Shown in pieces: positions 1 through 7,862 of a stretch of 64,000 nucleotides of DNA. The stretch is from Duncaniella dubosii. GTDB lineage: Bacteria; Bacteroidota; Bacteroidia; Bacteroidales; Muribaculaceae. The notes under the pieces are model-generated. The model was given only the letters and a program-made list of their open reading frames with translations. It was not told the origin of the DNA and searched no databases. A program made the translations under genes and the position numbers. The stretch is from assembly GCF_004803915.1 (NCBI RefSeq), contig NZ_CP039396.1, forward strand, positions 2,728,001 through 2,792,000, in the 5' to 3' direction. Numbering within the stretch: the first letter of the stretch is position 1; the number at the start of each line of letters is the position of its first letter.

Positions 1-237
1 AGTCAGGGCATAATAGGTCGAGAAGCCCGAAAACCCCGTCTCGTAGGCTGCATGGTAGCTACCGTTAGGATAATGCTTGTTCAAATGTTCAAAGAGCTCT
101 TTGGCCGAAGCCTTTTGAGTATGAGTGCGCATAAAACCAGAGGGGGTGAGCACCGTGACACTCCATGTTCTCAGATGGACGTCGATACCAATAGAGATAT
201 TTTGTCCGCTGAAATCTTTTTTGTTACTTTGTACCAT
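1..237 (-). CDS. IS110-family transposase, N-terminal part (runs off the window edge)
   Basis: Reading the minus strand from the ATG at 237 gives 79 codons without a stop up to the window edge. The peptide contains IGIDVHLRTWSV at about residues 16-27 and AAYETGFSGF at about 65-74, which match the first Asp and the following Glu regions of the RuvC-like DEDD domain of IS110-family transposases. These enzymes catalyse recombination guided by an RNA made from the element's non-coding end. The C-terminal serine domain lies outside the window. The insertion sits inside the right end of the older integrative element C. The family is recognised from motifs; the exact IS is not known. Confidence 0.8.
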   Translation of the reverse strand, partial: MVQSNKKDFSGQNISIGIDVHLRTWSVTVLTPSGFMRTHTQKASAKELFEHLNKHYPNGSYHAAYETGFSGFSTYYALT

Positions 238-410
238 AGACGTATCGGTTTTGCTGTTAATGTATTTTGCTTTTACAAATTTACATGCAATTGCCCTTAC
301 GTCTATCTTTTCTCCTCACTCCTCTCGGGGGAAGCCTTAGCGGCAAGGGGCAGACAGCCCCCGTTGAGCGCCCCGTCAGCTAATCTGATGCAAACATAGT
401 GACTTTATAT
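238..410 (-). ncRNA. Candidate bridge-RNA region of the IS110 element
   Basis: About 170 nt lie between the transposase start and sequence attributable to element C. On the minus strand this includes GC-rich potential hairpins, for example GGGGC-TGTCT-GCCCC near 345-365 and a CCTCTCGGGGG region just after it, in otherwise AT-rich DNA. IS110-family elements are known to encode a structured guide (bridge) RNA in the non-coding end upstream of the transposase, of roughly this length. The assignment is inference from position and structure. The outer IS boundary was not identified, so 410 is approximate. Confidence 0.3.
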
Positions 411-440
411 TGGGGATAAATTCTCCTTATTTCTCCCGGA

Positions 441-480
441 TTTTGTCAACACATGTAAACCACTGTCAACACACGTCAAC
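441..480. repeat. Four 10-bp-phased direct repeats, element C (TGTCAAC type)
   Basis: Four units spaced exactly 10 bp apart (441, 451, 461, 471) share the core TGTCAAC, with TGTAAAC in the second and CGTCAAC in the fourth. Elements A and B carry arrays with the same number and spacing but a different core (44601-44640 and 24301-24340), each just upstream of a four-HTH-domain gene. Here the downstream gene is missing, apparently replaced by the IS110 insertion. Probably a binding array for the element's own DNA-binding protein or integrase. Confidence 0.6.
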
Positions 481-591
481 TAATGCGTCACTGTGACATT
501 CGGGCTAACCGTGAATTTCCGTCGCGGTAGAAATATGTAGGAAAAATATGGATAAAAGCCGTTACTTCCAAATGCGGATTGGAAAGTGTTA

Positions 592-620
592 AAATAGAAA
601 AATCGCTGATATACAGCGAC
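592..620 (-). terminator. Rho-independent terminator inside the right end of element C
   Basis: On the minus strand a 6-bp stem TCGCTG/CAGCGA with a 5-nt loop is followed by TTTTT. It lies about 50 bp inside the attachment core at 669. Terminators occupy the same place in elements A and B, so it probably stops mnmE read-through into the element. Confidence 0.55.
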
Positions 621-668
621 TTTATTCTAAATAGTTATAGTTGGTTACGGCTGTTTACAAGCCATCAC

Positions 669-679
669 TTGCCGATGCA
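669..679. other. att core between elements C and B
   Basis: The 11-mer TTGCCGATGCA is shared with 24527-24537 and, with one substitution, with 44826-44836 in the 3' end of mnmE. Read on the minus strand it is TGCATCGGCAAGTGA, which would encode Cys-Ile-Gly-Lys-stop, the mnmE C-terminus. This marks the left end of element B and the right end of an older element C. Confidence 0.65.
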
Positions 680-698
680 ATTATAGCATATTCTTGAT

Positions 699-2134
699 TA
701 TTGCTGTCCGATAAAACTCAAATAGCGCAATAAAGTATGGCTCGAACGCTGATTTTACGGTGTTCGAGTCTTCTTTTTTACCTTACAAGCCCCCTCAGTC
801 AAACAATGACGGTTCGGGAGGCGCTCCGGAGGCCTCGGAAAGGATGATTTCCCACTCTTTTTCCGGGTTGTTAAACAGGCTGTTGAAGTCAACGTAGTAC
901 ATCAGGGTAATTCTGACCATTGTTGCCAGCCCGGAGAAGCTCCACTGGCGTTTCAGCCCCTTCTGCATAACCATCAGCAGTAGATTGGCGATTAGTGTGA
1001 TCCAGATCTGGATCTTGATGGCATTGGCGCTCTCGCCATAGAAGTATTTAAGTGGAAAGTTTTGTTTCATCTGCTTGAACAGCAGCTCAATTTCCCATCT
1101 CTGTCGGTATATCGCGATGATTTCCTCCGGGTCGGACTCCATATCGTTGGTCAGCAGCGATATCAGTTTGCGCTTCTTGACATCCACATAAGTGATTATG
1201 CGTGATTTATGTCGAATGACCTCTCCGCCTTTAACCTGCTTTACAAACTCCACTTGCTGTATCCTGACCTCCATCAGTCCGTCAGGAGTCTGATACATAG
1301 TGTCCGACAATATGCTGTATTTCAGGTTCTTCTTCATCTTGGTGACGTATGTTACGCCACGCTCCGTCAGTTGTTGGAACTTCTCATAGTCGATGTATGC
1401 GCGGTCCATTGCCATTATGTCGCCTTTACTCAATGTTGTTGGCTTGAGCATGAATGAGTCGTTTGTAGCCGCTGATGTGAACTTTATATCCGACGGCACA
1501 CCTTCGTTGGCATGTATGACGGTATGAACCTTGATTCCGCCTTTCTTTTTTCCGGTCTTTGGATGGCGTCCGACTCCCTTGAACAGCAGGTTGGAGAACA
1601 GAGTAATAGTCGTGGAGTCGATAATCTGCAGTCGTTTCATCCATTTTGGAGTCTTGCGGCTGTGGCTGTCCGAGGAAAGAACGTGGCGGTAAGTGGCATA
1701 TAGATCACGATATATAGCCTCAAATATAGCTTCGGGGCGCCTCTTGTTGGCATCCGCAAGTGTGCTGCGCCCGATTTTGAAAGTAATACCTATATGAGAC
1801 AGTTTACGCGTCTCGGCAAGCAAACTGGCTGTTATCTCACGCAATGAGTCGAATCGCATTATCACGGCATAGAGCATTACCACCAGATGAATCCAGCAGT
1901 TAAACCGTTTGGTATATCTCTCTCCTCCGTATTCGCGGCTAAACTGAAGAATTTTCGACTTGTCAAGCAGTTTTATTACCTGACCATAGAGCGGCTGTCC
2001 GCTAAAATGACTACTTTTGGGCATAGTTTAGAATATGTTTTGACCAACACAAACTAAACTAAAAGGACTGACTCCTGCAATAGGTGCCAGTCCTAATTTT
2101 GTTTTGCCTCAAAAAGTTTTATCGGACAGCAATA
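699..2134 (-). mobile_element. IS4-family insertion sequence, complete, with target duplication
   Basis: Perfect 20-bp terminal inverted repeats TATTGCTGTCCGATAAAACT lie at 699-718 and (inverted) 2115-2134. They are flanked by a 9-bp direct duplication ATTCTTGAT at 690-698 and 2135-2143. Total length is 1436 bp with a single transposase gene. The intact ends, duplication and open frame indicate a recent insertion at the far left end of element B. It interrupts the last codons of a small possible ORF. Confidence 0.9.
795..2024 (-). CDS. IS4-family DDE transposase
   Basis: A 409-residue transposase. It has an N-terminal helical domain (about 1-70) and a DDE nuclease fold with IIDSTTITLF near residue 134 (first Asp), IMAMDRAYIDY near 200 (second Asp), and YRQRWEIELLFKQMK near 300. 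The last fits the Y-(2)-R-(3)-E-(6)-K signature that defines the IS4 group and supplies the catalytic Glu. It cuts and pastes the element at its 20-bp ends. It ends about 90 bp inside the left terminal repeat. The frame is intact, so the enzyme is probably active. Confidence 0.93.
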   Translation of the reverse strand: MPKSSHFSGQPLYGQVIKLLDKSKILQFSREYGGERYTKRFNCWIHLVVMLYAVIMRFDSLREITASLLAETRKLSHIGITFKIGRSTLADANKRRPEAIFEAIYRDLYATYRHVLSSDSHSRKTPKWMKRLQIIDSTTITLFSNLLFKGVGRHPKTGKKKGGIKVHTVIHANEGVPSDIKFTSAATNDSFMLKPTTLSKGDIMAMDRAYIDYEKFQQLTERGVTYVTKMKKNLKYSILSDTMYQTPDGLMEVRIQQVEFVKQVKGGEVIRHKSRIITYVDVKKRKLISLLTNDMESDPEEIIAIYRQRWEIELLFKQMKQNFPLKYFYGESANAIKIQIWITLIANLLLMVMQKGLKRQWSFSGLATMVRITLMYYVDFNSLFNNPEKEWEIILSEASGAPPEPSLFD

Positions 2135-2139
2135 ATTCT

Positions 2140-2280
2140 TGATAGTGAGCAGGTTGCGCTTTAAGTCTACAAAATTGATTTTTACGGGGTTCACACCTCC
2201 AAACGAAGTTCATCGAACACCTCTAAAATCTTCTCAATGTGAGATAATTTTAACAATTTCGACTCTCTTAAAGTACCCAT
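2140..2280 (-). pseudogene. Possible small ORF at the left end of element B, broken by the IS4 insertion
   Basis: From ATG 2280 the minus strand reads MGTLRESKLLKLSHIEKILE and on to a TGA after 29 codons. The next frame continues NPVKINFVDLKRNLLTIKN into the IS4 target site, and removing the IS would add Met-Leu-stop just before the att core. A near-consensus promoter sits 13 bp upstream of the ATG. It may be a small gene with a frameshift and an insertion. No family is recognised, and the coding claim is weak. Confidence 0.25.
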
Positions 2281-2292
2281 TCTTTACTTATG

Positions 2293-2324
2293 CAAATTTA
2301 CTGATTTATTTGGATATCTACAAA
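2293..2324 (-). promoter_or_regulatory. Consensus Bacteroidetes promoter
   Basis: On the minus strand TTTG (2321-2324), a 20-bp spacer and TAAATTTG (2293-2300) fit the -33/-7 consensus exactly. The only ORF it can serve is the small one starting at 2280, with a leader of under 10 nt, or else a small RNA at the left end of element B. Confidence 0.5.
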
Positions 2325-2367
2325 CTCAAATTCGTATACCAAGGATCAATTGACACCTTGTGCTTTA

Positions 2368-2586
2368 TCAATCAGATTCTTGTGACTCCAAATCACAGGG
2401 TTTGGTTTCATTTGATTCTACAAATGTATCATTGCGGACAACAATTCGTTTTTCAAATTGATTGAACTGTCTTTCAATTTCTGATTGAATTGATTTCGAT
2501 ATTTTATTAGCCTCATGCTCAATTTCCTGAGGGGATAATATCCCTCCGGACGGTGTCTGAAATGATTTTATTGTAAAATAATTCAT
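2368..2586 (-). CDS. Small protein co-transcribed with the Ntn-hydrolase
   Basis: A 72-residue protein starting at ATG 2586, or 75 residues from a TTG at 2595 that overlaps the stop of the upstream gene. It starts within about 10 bp of the stop of the Ntn-hydrolase gene, so the two are very likely one transcript. The centre (IEHEANKISKSIQSEIERQF) is a charged amphipathic helix, and the tail is acidic. It has no recognisable domain, signal peptide or membrane segment. It could be a partner, regulator or substrate of the upstream enzyme; that is inference from coupling only. Confidence 0.55.
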   Translation of the reverse strand: MNYFTIKSFQTPSGGILSPQEIEHEANKISKSIQSEIERQFNQFEKRIVVRNDTFVESNETKPCDLESQESD

Positions 2587-2591
2587 AAGGC

Positions 2592-3866
2592 TCAACGATA
2601 ATAATTATTAAAGAAATGTTTGTTTAACTCTGGATTAAAATAATGCTTTCTGTTCATCCATATAAATCCATCTCCTTTAGAAATAACTGCAACATCAATT
2701 GGACCTCCAACGGTTTCTTCACTTGGACTCATTCGCCGAATTAAACAAGTGAGAGATATGAAACTTTCTGCCATATTTGCAAGATCCTCCTTTGCAAGTC
2801 CTGCAATGGTATTAAGTAGAGGCCTTGTGTAAGAATCTCGCATGCTGTCTAATACTCCTTGGCTTAAGGTTTTAATTATAGATGAGATGTCAAGTTTGCT
2901 AATCTCATCTGCAAACTTTTTACCTTCAGGTTTAGATGACAAATATCTACATAATGTGTCTGTGTACGAATCAACGCCATTTTTAATTGTATTGAATATA
3001 ATATTTTGACAATCAGGCGTTAAGCCTTGTGTTATGGTTTGAATAACATCGGTTTGAGCAAAAGGGGCAATAGTGACTGATGTACCATGTTCTGATATTG
3101 AATCAGCCTTAGCTTGATTAATGAAATATTTTAACCGTTTATTATATCCTGTGGCTACAACACAGGGAATGATTGATGGGTACAAGTCATCGTCGCCGTA
3201 ACCACAAAATACCAAACCTGTATGATAATCTGGCTCTAACTGAATTATCCAATAATAAAAGAATGCTTCACAAAACAAATCTCTTAAATCGATTGGAAGA
3301 TTGGATACTTGAGGATGTTGGTATATTTCATCAAAATCCACTTTGGTCTCATTCTTGAATTGCTCAAATGTATAGCCTACAAAATCATCACAAATCGATG
3401 GATTGATTTTGTTTGCATCCAGACAGCTATTTAGTTCATCCTTAAGCTTTTCAATAATTAAAGGGTCGTTGTAATCAAAATTCTTAAAGTTGAATTTTTG
3501 GCATATTATTCTTAAATTCAGTATATAAAATGCCTCAATCTGATTCTTCAGCCAATTGTGCTGTGTTATATCGTCTGTAAAGAAATTATGTGTATGTAGA
3601 AAATGAATAAAGTCTATTACATAATCAGAAAGATGAGGAAAATGCTTTTCCCCTAACTGTTTACGATAAATCTTGATTATAATCTCCCACGGTGTCCCCA
3701 TTAAAGCAGCATTACTATAAGTTGCAATCCCAACAGGTTCGTATTTGGAAAGCATAAATAGCTTATTCCCATTATTAACAACCTTATGGGTGTTACCCAT
3801 TGTTACTGCGCTATCCGCAGCAATAGCAATGGCATGTCGATTCATTACTCCTACTATAGCTGTCAT
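2592..3866 (-). CDS. Putative Ntn-hydrolase, proteasome/HslV-like N-terminus
   Basis: A protein of about 424 residues starting MTAIVGVMNRHAIAIAADSA. The pattern Thr2 followed by a beta-hairpin and AxAADSxVT resembles the start of proteasome beta and HslV subunits, in which the N-terminal Thr is the nucleophile once Met is removed. The following NGNKLFML and YSNAALMG fit the Lys33-type region and next strand of that fold. The C-terminal half (after about 200) is helical and not recognised. The start at 3866 is preferred over an upstream one at 4031 because a -7 box TATCTTTG lies at 3887-3894 and because it places Thr at position 2. The gene is followed by a coupled small gene and sits among defence genes. 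The fold call is inference; the function is unknown. Confidence 0.6.
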   Translation of the reverse strand: MTAIVGVMNRHAIAIAADSAVTMGNTHKVVNNGNKLFMLSKYEPVGIATYSNAALMGTPWEIIIKIYRKQLGEKHFPHLSDYVIDFIHFLHTHNFFTDDITQHNWLKNQIEAFYILNLRIICQKFNFKNFDYNDPLIIEKLKDELNSCLDANKINPSICDDFVGYTFEQFKNETKVDFDEIYQHPQVSNLPIDLRDLFCEAFFYYWIIQLEPDYHTGLVFCGYGDDDLYPSIIPCVVATGYNKRLKYFINQAKADSISEHGTSVTIAPFAQTDVIQTITQGLTPDCQNIIFNTIKNGVDSYTDTLCRYLSSKPEGKKFADEISKLDISSIIKTLSQGVLDSMRDSYTRPLLNTIAGLAKEDLANMAESFISLTCLIRRMSPSEETVGGPIDVAVISKGDGFIWMNRKHYFNPELNKHFFNNYYR

Positions 3867-3886
3867 GGCTTTTGTTGATTTGACCG

Positions 3887-3894
3887 CAAAGATA
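3887..3894 (-). promoter_or_regulatory. -7 box for the Ntn-hydrolase operon
   Basis: TATCTTTG on the minus strand matches TAnnTTTG and lies about 20 bp upstream of the chosen ATG at 3866. No good TTTG is present at the usual upstream spacing. Confidence 0.45.
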
Positions 3895-3945
3895 GCAAAT
3901 TTCGTTGGATTATTGGCTCTAATCGATTGGAAAAATATAGTTTGA

Positions 3946-3977
3946 TTTGTGGATATCAGGATTTTGGAGTAATTTTG
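3946..3977 (+). promoter_or_regulatory. Consensus promoter giving a nearly leaderless yhcG-type mRNA
   Basis: TTTG (3946-3949), a 20-bp spacer and TAATTTTG (3970-3977) match the Bacteroidetes consensus. The start codon is at 3985, only 7 bp after the -7 box, so the transcript would begin at or within a few bases of the ATG. Confidence 0.6.
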
Positions 3978-3984
3978 TATTACG

Positions 3985-5163
3985 ATGACTGATATTATTC
4001 CAAACAACGAACCCCATATTGTCAGGGTCAAGGATTTTAAGATTGACGCTGACTATGCCGCTTGGCTCTCTGAAATCAAGCGACGTTATCACTCTGCCCA
4101 AATAAAGGCGGCGGTTAAGGTCAATACGGAAAAGCTGGCATTTAACTGGAGTGTTGGGCGCGACTTGGTGATGCGCAAGGCGGAAGAAACATGGGGCAGT
4201 GGGGTTGTGGAGCAGCTTAGCTTTGACTTGCAGGAGGCTTTCCCTCACGACAAAGGATTTGGAAGTCGCAACCTTTGGAATATGAAGAAATGGTATCTGT
4301 TCTTTTCTTCACTGGAGGCAACGGAAAAACTGCACCAAGCTGGTGCAGAATTGCAACAGGCAAATATTCAGAATATTATAAAACTGTACCAAATTGGTGC
4401 AGAAATTGATTCGGACTTTCCTCTTGTTCTTGGTCTGGTGCCATGGCGTCATCAGGTTAACATTATAACCAAATGTAAGTCGGCAGATGAGGCTGTTTTT
4501 TATTTGAAAGAGTGCATATTGAACGGATGGACTCGTCAAACGTTGGATAACTCACTGAAAGCTAATCTATACAAGACACACGGTAACGCTATCAGCAATT
4601 TTCCTCAATATCTGCCGGAAGCACAAAGCCGTATGGCACAAGAAATCACTAAGGACAACTATGATTTCGGTTTTGTAACTGTTCCAGCCGACTATAAGGA
4701 GGAACAGCTTGAAGCGGCGTTGGAGCAGAATATAACCCGTTTCCTGCTTGAACTTGGAACAGGATTCGCTTTCGTAGGACGACAAAAGGAACTGATTGTC
4801 GGGGGACGTACCCGCCGGATTGATATGCTGTTCTACCATATCCGCCTAAAGGCATACGTTGTGGTCGAACTAAAAGTTAAGCCATTCGATCCTGAGTATG
4901 CAGGAAAACTCAACTACTATGTCAATGCTGTTGATGAACTGCTAAAAGGAACTGATGACAACCCCACTATCGGACTGTTGATTTGCAGCGATAAAGATGA
5001 AACCGATGTACGTTGGGCTTTCAAAGGAATACAAACCCCAATGGGAGTGGCTTCGTACGATAATGTCCAGATTGCTTCTCCCTCAAATCTGCTTCCCTCG
5101 GCTGAGGAACTGCAAGCAAGAGTGAGGTTGGTTGAAGAAGAATTAAACAAGTCGAATGACTAA
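3985..5163 (+). CDS. YhcG/DUF1016 family PD-(D/E)XK nuclease
   Basis: A 392-residue protein with the two-part YhcG layout. An N-terminal helical DUF1016 domain covers about 20-180 (LAFNWSVGRDLVMRK, GFGSRNLWNMKKWYLFF). The C-terminal PD-(D/E)XK nuclease-like domain has RRIDMLFYH with its Asp and VVVELKVKPFDPEYAGKL with the E-x-K pair. The length is typical. These proteins are common next to restriction-modification genes and on mobile elements; a role in DNA cleavage is inferred from the fold. It is one of the few plus-strand genes in element B and has its own promoter. A 34-bp sequence at its 3' end is repeated at 5777-5810. Confidence 0.85.
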   Translation: MTDIIPNNEPHIVRVKDFKIDADYAAWLSEIKRRYHSAQIKAAVKVNTEKLAFNWSVGRDLVMRKAEETWGSGVVEQLSFDLQEAFPHDKGFGSRNLWNMKKWYLFFSSLEATEKLHQAGAELQQANIQNIIKLYQIGAEIDSDFPLVLGLVPWRHQVNIITKCKSADEAVFYLKECILNGWTRQTLDNSLKANLYKTHGNAISNFPQYLPEAQSRMAQEITKDNYDFGFVTVPADYKEEQLEAALEQNITRFLLELGTGFAFVGRQKELIVGGRTRRIDMLFYHIRLKAYVVVELKVKPFDPEYAGKLNYYVNAVDELLKGTDDNPTIGLLICSDKDETDVRWAFKGIQTPMGVASYDNVQIASPSNLLPSAEELQARVRLVEEELNKSND

Positions 5164-5192
5164 ATTCATTGCATTTTCTGCATTATCCGCAT
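5159..5192 (+). repeat. 34-bp direct repeat, copy 1
   Basis: This 34-bp sequence, starting two bases before the yhcG stop codon, is repeated without mismatch at 5777-5810. Its inner 15-mer CTGCATTATCCGCAT occurs a third time at about 17676-17690, upstream of the primase gene. The two full copies bracket the 132-residue gene at 5321-5719. Confidence 0.8.
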
Positions 5193-5320
5193 ATTCTATA
5201 ATGGTCGGCTTCTCCAACGCAACCTATTTATCACTCTTTTGTCCTCGAATAATAAGTTGACTGATAGCACCATCAGTAACACCTGAAAAATATATTCAGA
5301 AGCATTAATAATAGATATTT

Positions 5321-5719
5321 ATGAAACATAACGAAGAACTCTATACAATCACACTTACAAAGAAACAGATGCGTCTTATCGCAAATTGCGTTGAAGACTG
5401 CTCAAGGTTTCTTGCCGGACAATGTGAACTTGGCTTTACCACATGTGGTCTTGATAAACAGCAAGAGATTCAAGAGAAACTCCGAGAACTGCACGACCTT
5501 GTGGCAACCGATTTAGCTAATCAACCATACGCATCTTACGGATGGTCAGGGGGCGGTTGTTCTAACGATTACCAGCGCAACAAAATTATTCAGCTATATC
5601 CTCTATATCGTGAAATTCTCCATTTCATAGCAAAGGAAGAAGGTCATAATAGCGTATACGCCGGAAGCACCCCAACGTGCGATGAGCAAGATCCATTCAT
5701 AAAAATCAACAAACTTTGA
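5321..5719 (+). CDS. Hypothetical protein, 132 residues
   Basis: A soluble, Cys-containing protein starting MKHNEELYTITLTKKQMRLI, with ITLTKKQMRLIANCVEDCSRFLAG as a helical opening and a central Gly-rich YGWSGGGC stretch. Similar small proteins occur on Bacteroidales mobile elements, but no family is named here with confidence. It is a single-gene unit, with gaps of about 160 bp upstream and 390 bp downstream, and is bracketed by the 34-bp direct repeats, so it may have arrived as a small cassette. Coding is supported by the long open frame and protein-like composition. Confidence 0.6.
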   Translation: MKHNEELYTITLTKKQMRLIANCVEDCSRFLAGQCELGFTTCGLDKQQEIQEKLRELHDLVATDLANQPYASYGWSGGGCSNDYQRNKIIQLYPLYREILHFIAKEEGHNSVYAGSTPTCDEQDPFIKINKL

Positions 5720-6113
5720 GAATATCCAACACGGTGATTGTATCCCATGTATCTTAAAACAGGGTATTCAACAATTACTAAATTCATTGCATTTTCTGCA
5801 TTATCCGCATTATCTCATTATTAGGTAAGTTGGCATACTGTTATAAGATTATCAATTATTTACTCTCTCAATGGATAACTGGTAGAGAAAGGGGGGTACT
5901 GGTATAATACTGGTATGGTACTTGCGTTTCGTTTTGTCGAAATTTAGGCGACTGTGTTTAATCTTTGGGGTAGGAGAGGATTCCAAAGCTGTCCTTTTTG
6001 CCCAGCCTAATATATTGGTTTAAGTTTTGTTGGGCATATATAAAGCCCGAACCAGAACCAACACAATCACCTTCTATCCCCATAGGGCTATCAGTTATAA
6101 GAATTGTTAGGTG
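5720..6113. other. Intergenic stretch with short repeats, no gene seen
   Basis: It contains the second 34-bp repeat (5777-5810), a pair of TACTGGTAT direct repeats near 5898-5920, and a GGGC/GCCC hairpin near 6031-6050 that could end transcription of the HEPN gene on the minus strand. No credible ORF. Confidence 0.5.
5777..5810 (+). repeat. 34-bp direct repeat, copy 2
   Basis: Identical to 5159-5192. After position 5810 the two copies diverge at once. Confidence 0.8.
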
Positions 6114-7631
6114 TTAGCCTTTGTCATTATATTGTTCTGTCATCTCTCTAAGTTGAAAAGTGAGATGTTTATTTCCATGACCTGCTGCAATTTCTCGTTT
6201 ATAAACAATCTCCGTATCACCCCAATCAATGACATATCCATTGTAACCTGCTTTTTTTAGCAATAGCATCGCTGAAAGCATACATAATCTGTCCGCTATT
6301 AATAACTGTAATTCTTCTTGAGTCAAGTATTCATATTTGTTCCCTCTTGGCTTGGGAATATTACCATGAAGGTATAAGTTTCTGCATGCTATACAATATT
6401 CTTCTTCTTCCAAAAGGTTTATTTTTAAATTGGCAAATGGACTTGATAGTTTGTCAGCATTGGGCAATTCATTGAACTTATTTACTTTATTCCATAGTTT
6501 ATTCCATGTGTCTTTATCCAATTTATCCTTGACTTTCTTTGTCGCCTTCTGTAATTCATGTTTCAACTGAGATATGATTGCTTTATCTTCAATAAGTTTC
6601 GCGCTTTGATGTTTTTCCGAGCTTACATTGTTAAGTGCAGAAGTTATAGTCTCAAGTGAAACGGACGCAAGGCTTCCTTTAGAAACATTATCAAGTGTTC
6701 CCGCTTGTGTAATGAGGATACAGGCTCTTCTAAGCTCAACATTCTTATACAAGAGCTTAACTAAGTTCTCGAATACATCTGATGACATTAAGAGCCTTTC
6801 ATCATCAATATTTTGGTAATGGTGGTAGTCTAAAATTGGCTTAGTTGAATGAATTGAACGATTTAAGCTCTGATACCTGAAAGTTAGTGATTCTTTATCT
6901 TTAGGTCTCATGCTAAAATAAAAAACACTTTCAGCAATGAAATAACCTGTTAATAGAGCATAAGCAGAGCGTATTGCATCGACAACTTCTTCAAAATCAG
7001 CATGACCGACTAAATCCGGGCTTTTAATGATAAAGAATCCTAAATTCTTTGAAATTTCTTCATAGTAGAATAGATACAACTTTGATTTAAGCTCAATTTT
7101 AACGGCGTTTTTGAATTTAGATGTCTGATCTTTATTTGTTGTTATATCATAAATTAGTCCTCGATGAGAAGGATCATATTTAGAGGGATTGAATCTAAAT
7201 ATAGCCGTTTGTTTTGATTGGTTCCATATTTGGTCATCAAAGTCAGCCCTAAAAGCTTTTAATGTGACTGCTGCTTTACGAGATTCTCCATTAATTGATA
7301 ATTCTACGCTTTCGATGTCATTTTGGCTAACTATAATATTAAAATTGGGTACATTGGCATTGTGTGATGGTATCATTAAAATCACTGGTTTTTTAAAGAA
7401 ATCATCAATGTCAATAGATTTTGATAAAGACTCAGGTATAGAGAAGTTCATTTGATACCTGCCATTATCTAATCTTTTAATTGTTGCGTTAAATATGGCT
7501 TTTTCATTGTAAAGCGCCATAAAGAAATTGGTTTCCCCAGCCTCCAACAGAGATACCAGCATTAAAACGGCGTTATCATCCGCAAAGATTGTATTTTGGA
7601 TTGAATAGATATGGTTTGACATATTATACAC
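6114..7631 (-). CDS. HEPN-domain protein, ApeA-like; candidate defence RNase
   Basis: A 505-residue protein. The C-terminal third contains CRNLYLHGNIP near residue 417, which fits the R-x4-6-H motif of HEPN ribonucleases, within a helical bundle (ELQLLIADRLCMLSAMLLL follows). The N-terminal half is beta-rich (about 20-230), reminiscent of ApeA-type anti-phage proteins, though that match is inferred from layout only. It has no signal peptide or convincing membrane segment. It lies downstream of the XRE regulator and R-M-S gene on the same strand. HEPN RNases typically cleave RNA to arrest growth on infection, so it may be a second line behind the restriction enzyme. Confidence 0.6.
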   Translation of the reverse strand: MYNMSNHIYSIQNTIFADDNAVLMLVSLLEAGETNFFMALYNEKAIFNATIKRLDNGRYQMNFSIPESLSKSIDIDDFFKKPVILMIPSHNANVPNFNIIVSQNDIESVELSINGESRKAAVTLKAFRADFDDQIWNQSKQTAIFRFNPSKYDPSHRGLIYDITTNKDQTSKFKNAVKIELKSKLYLFYYEEISKNLGFFIIKSPDLVGHADFEEVVDAIRSAYALLTGYFIAESVFYFSMRPKDKESLTFRYQSLNRSIHSTKPILDYHHYQNIDDERLLMSSDVFENLVKLLYKNVELRRACILITQAGTLDNVSKGSLASVSLETITSALNNVSSEKHQSAKLIEDKAIISQLKHELQKATKKVKDKLDKDTWNKLWNKVNKFNELPNADKLSSPFANLKINLLEEEEYCIACRNLYLHGNIPKPRGNKYEYLTQEELQLLIADRLCMLSAMLLLKKAGYNGYVIDWGDTEIVYKREIAAGHGNKHLTFQLREMTEQYNDKG

Positions 7632-7700
7632 TCATAATTTTTATTGGGACTGTCATATTCTAATTACCAAAATTAGTAGCCAAAACTCATGATTTTCTAT

Positions 7701-7856
7701 CTATCCTGATACTACAGGCAGATTGCCATTGTCAAAGCAAGCTGCTCGCAATACACCCCAGAATAGTTCATCGGGAAGCATAAGCATCGTTTCAAAGACA
7801 GATGATGTCTTTGGATCCTCGTTAGTGTCTTTGTTATAGTATGTGCTGTGAATCAT
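7701..7856 (-). CDS. Small ORF between the R-M-S and HEPN genes
   Basis: A 51-codon frame from ATG 7856, starting MIHSTYYNKDTNEDPKTSSV and ending at 7701. It begins a few bases after the reconstructed stop of the R-M-S gene (7863) and ends about 70 bp before the HEPN start, fitting an operon. Composition is protein-like (acidic start, LMLPDELFWGVLRAACF hydrophobic end). No family recognised; it could be a regulator or immunity-type small protein, or the remnant of a longer gene. Confidence 0.4.
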   Translation of the reverse strand: MIHSTYYNKDTNEDPKTSSVFETMLMLPDELFWGVLRAACFDNGNLPVVSG

Positions 7857-7862
7857 TGAATT

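Noticed and set aside
660..690. att cores considered as part of a tRNA gene
   Set aside because: No cloverleaf is possible; the core is explained by the mnmE 3' end.
2139..2465. Plus-strand open frame of 108 codons beside the IS4 element
   Set aside because: It starts within the IS4 target duplication, and its translation is low in charged residues and has no recognisable pattern; the minus strand has a promoter and a better small frame.
5890..5925. TACTGGTAT repeats considered as an iteron origin
   Set aside because: Only two clear copies and no replication gene next to them.
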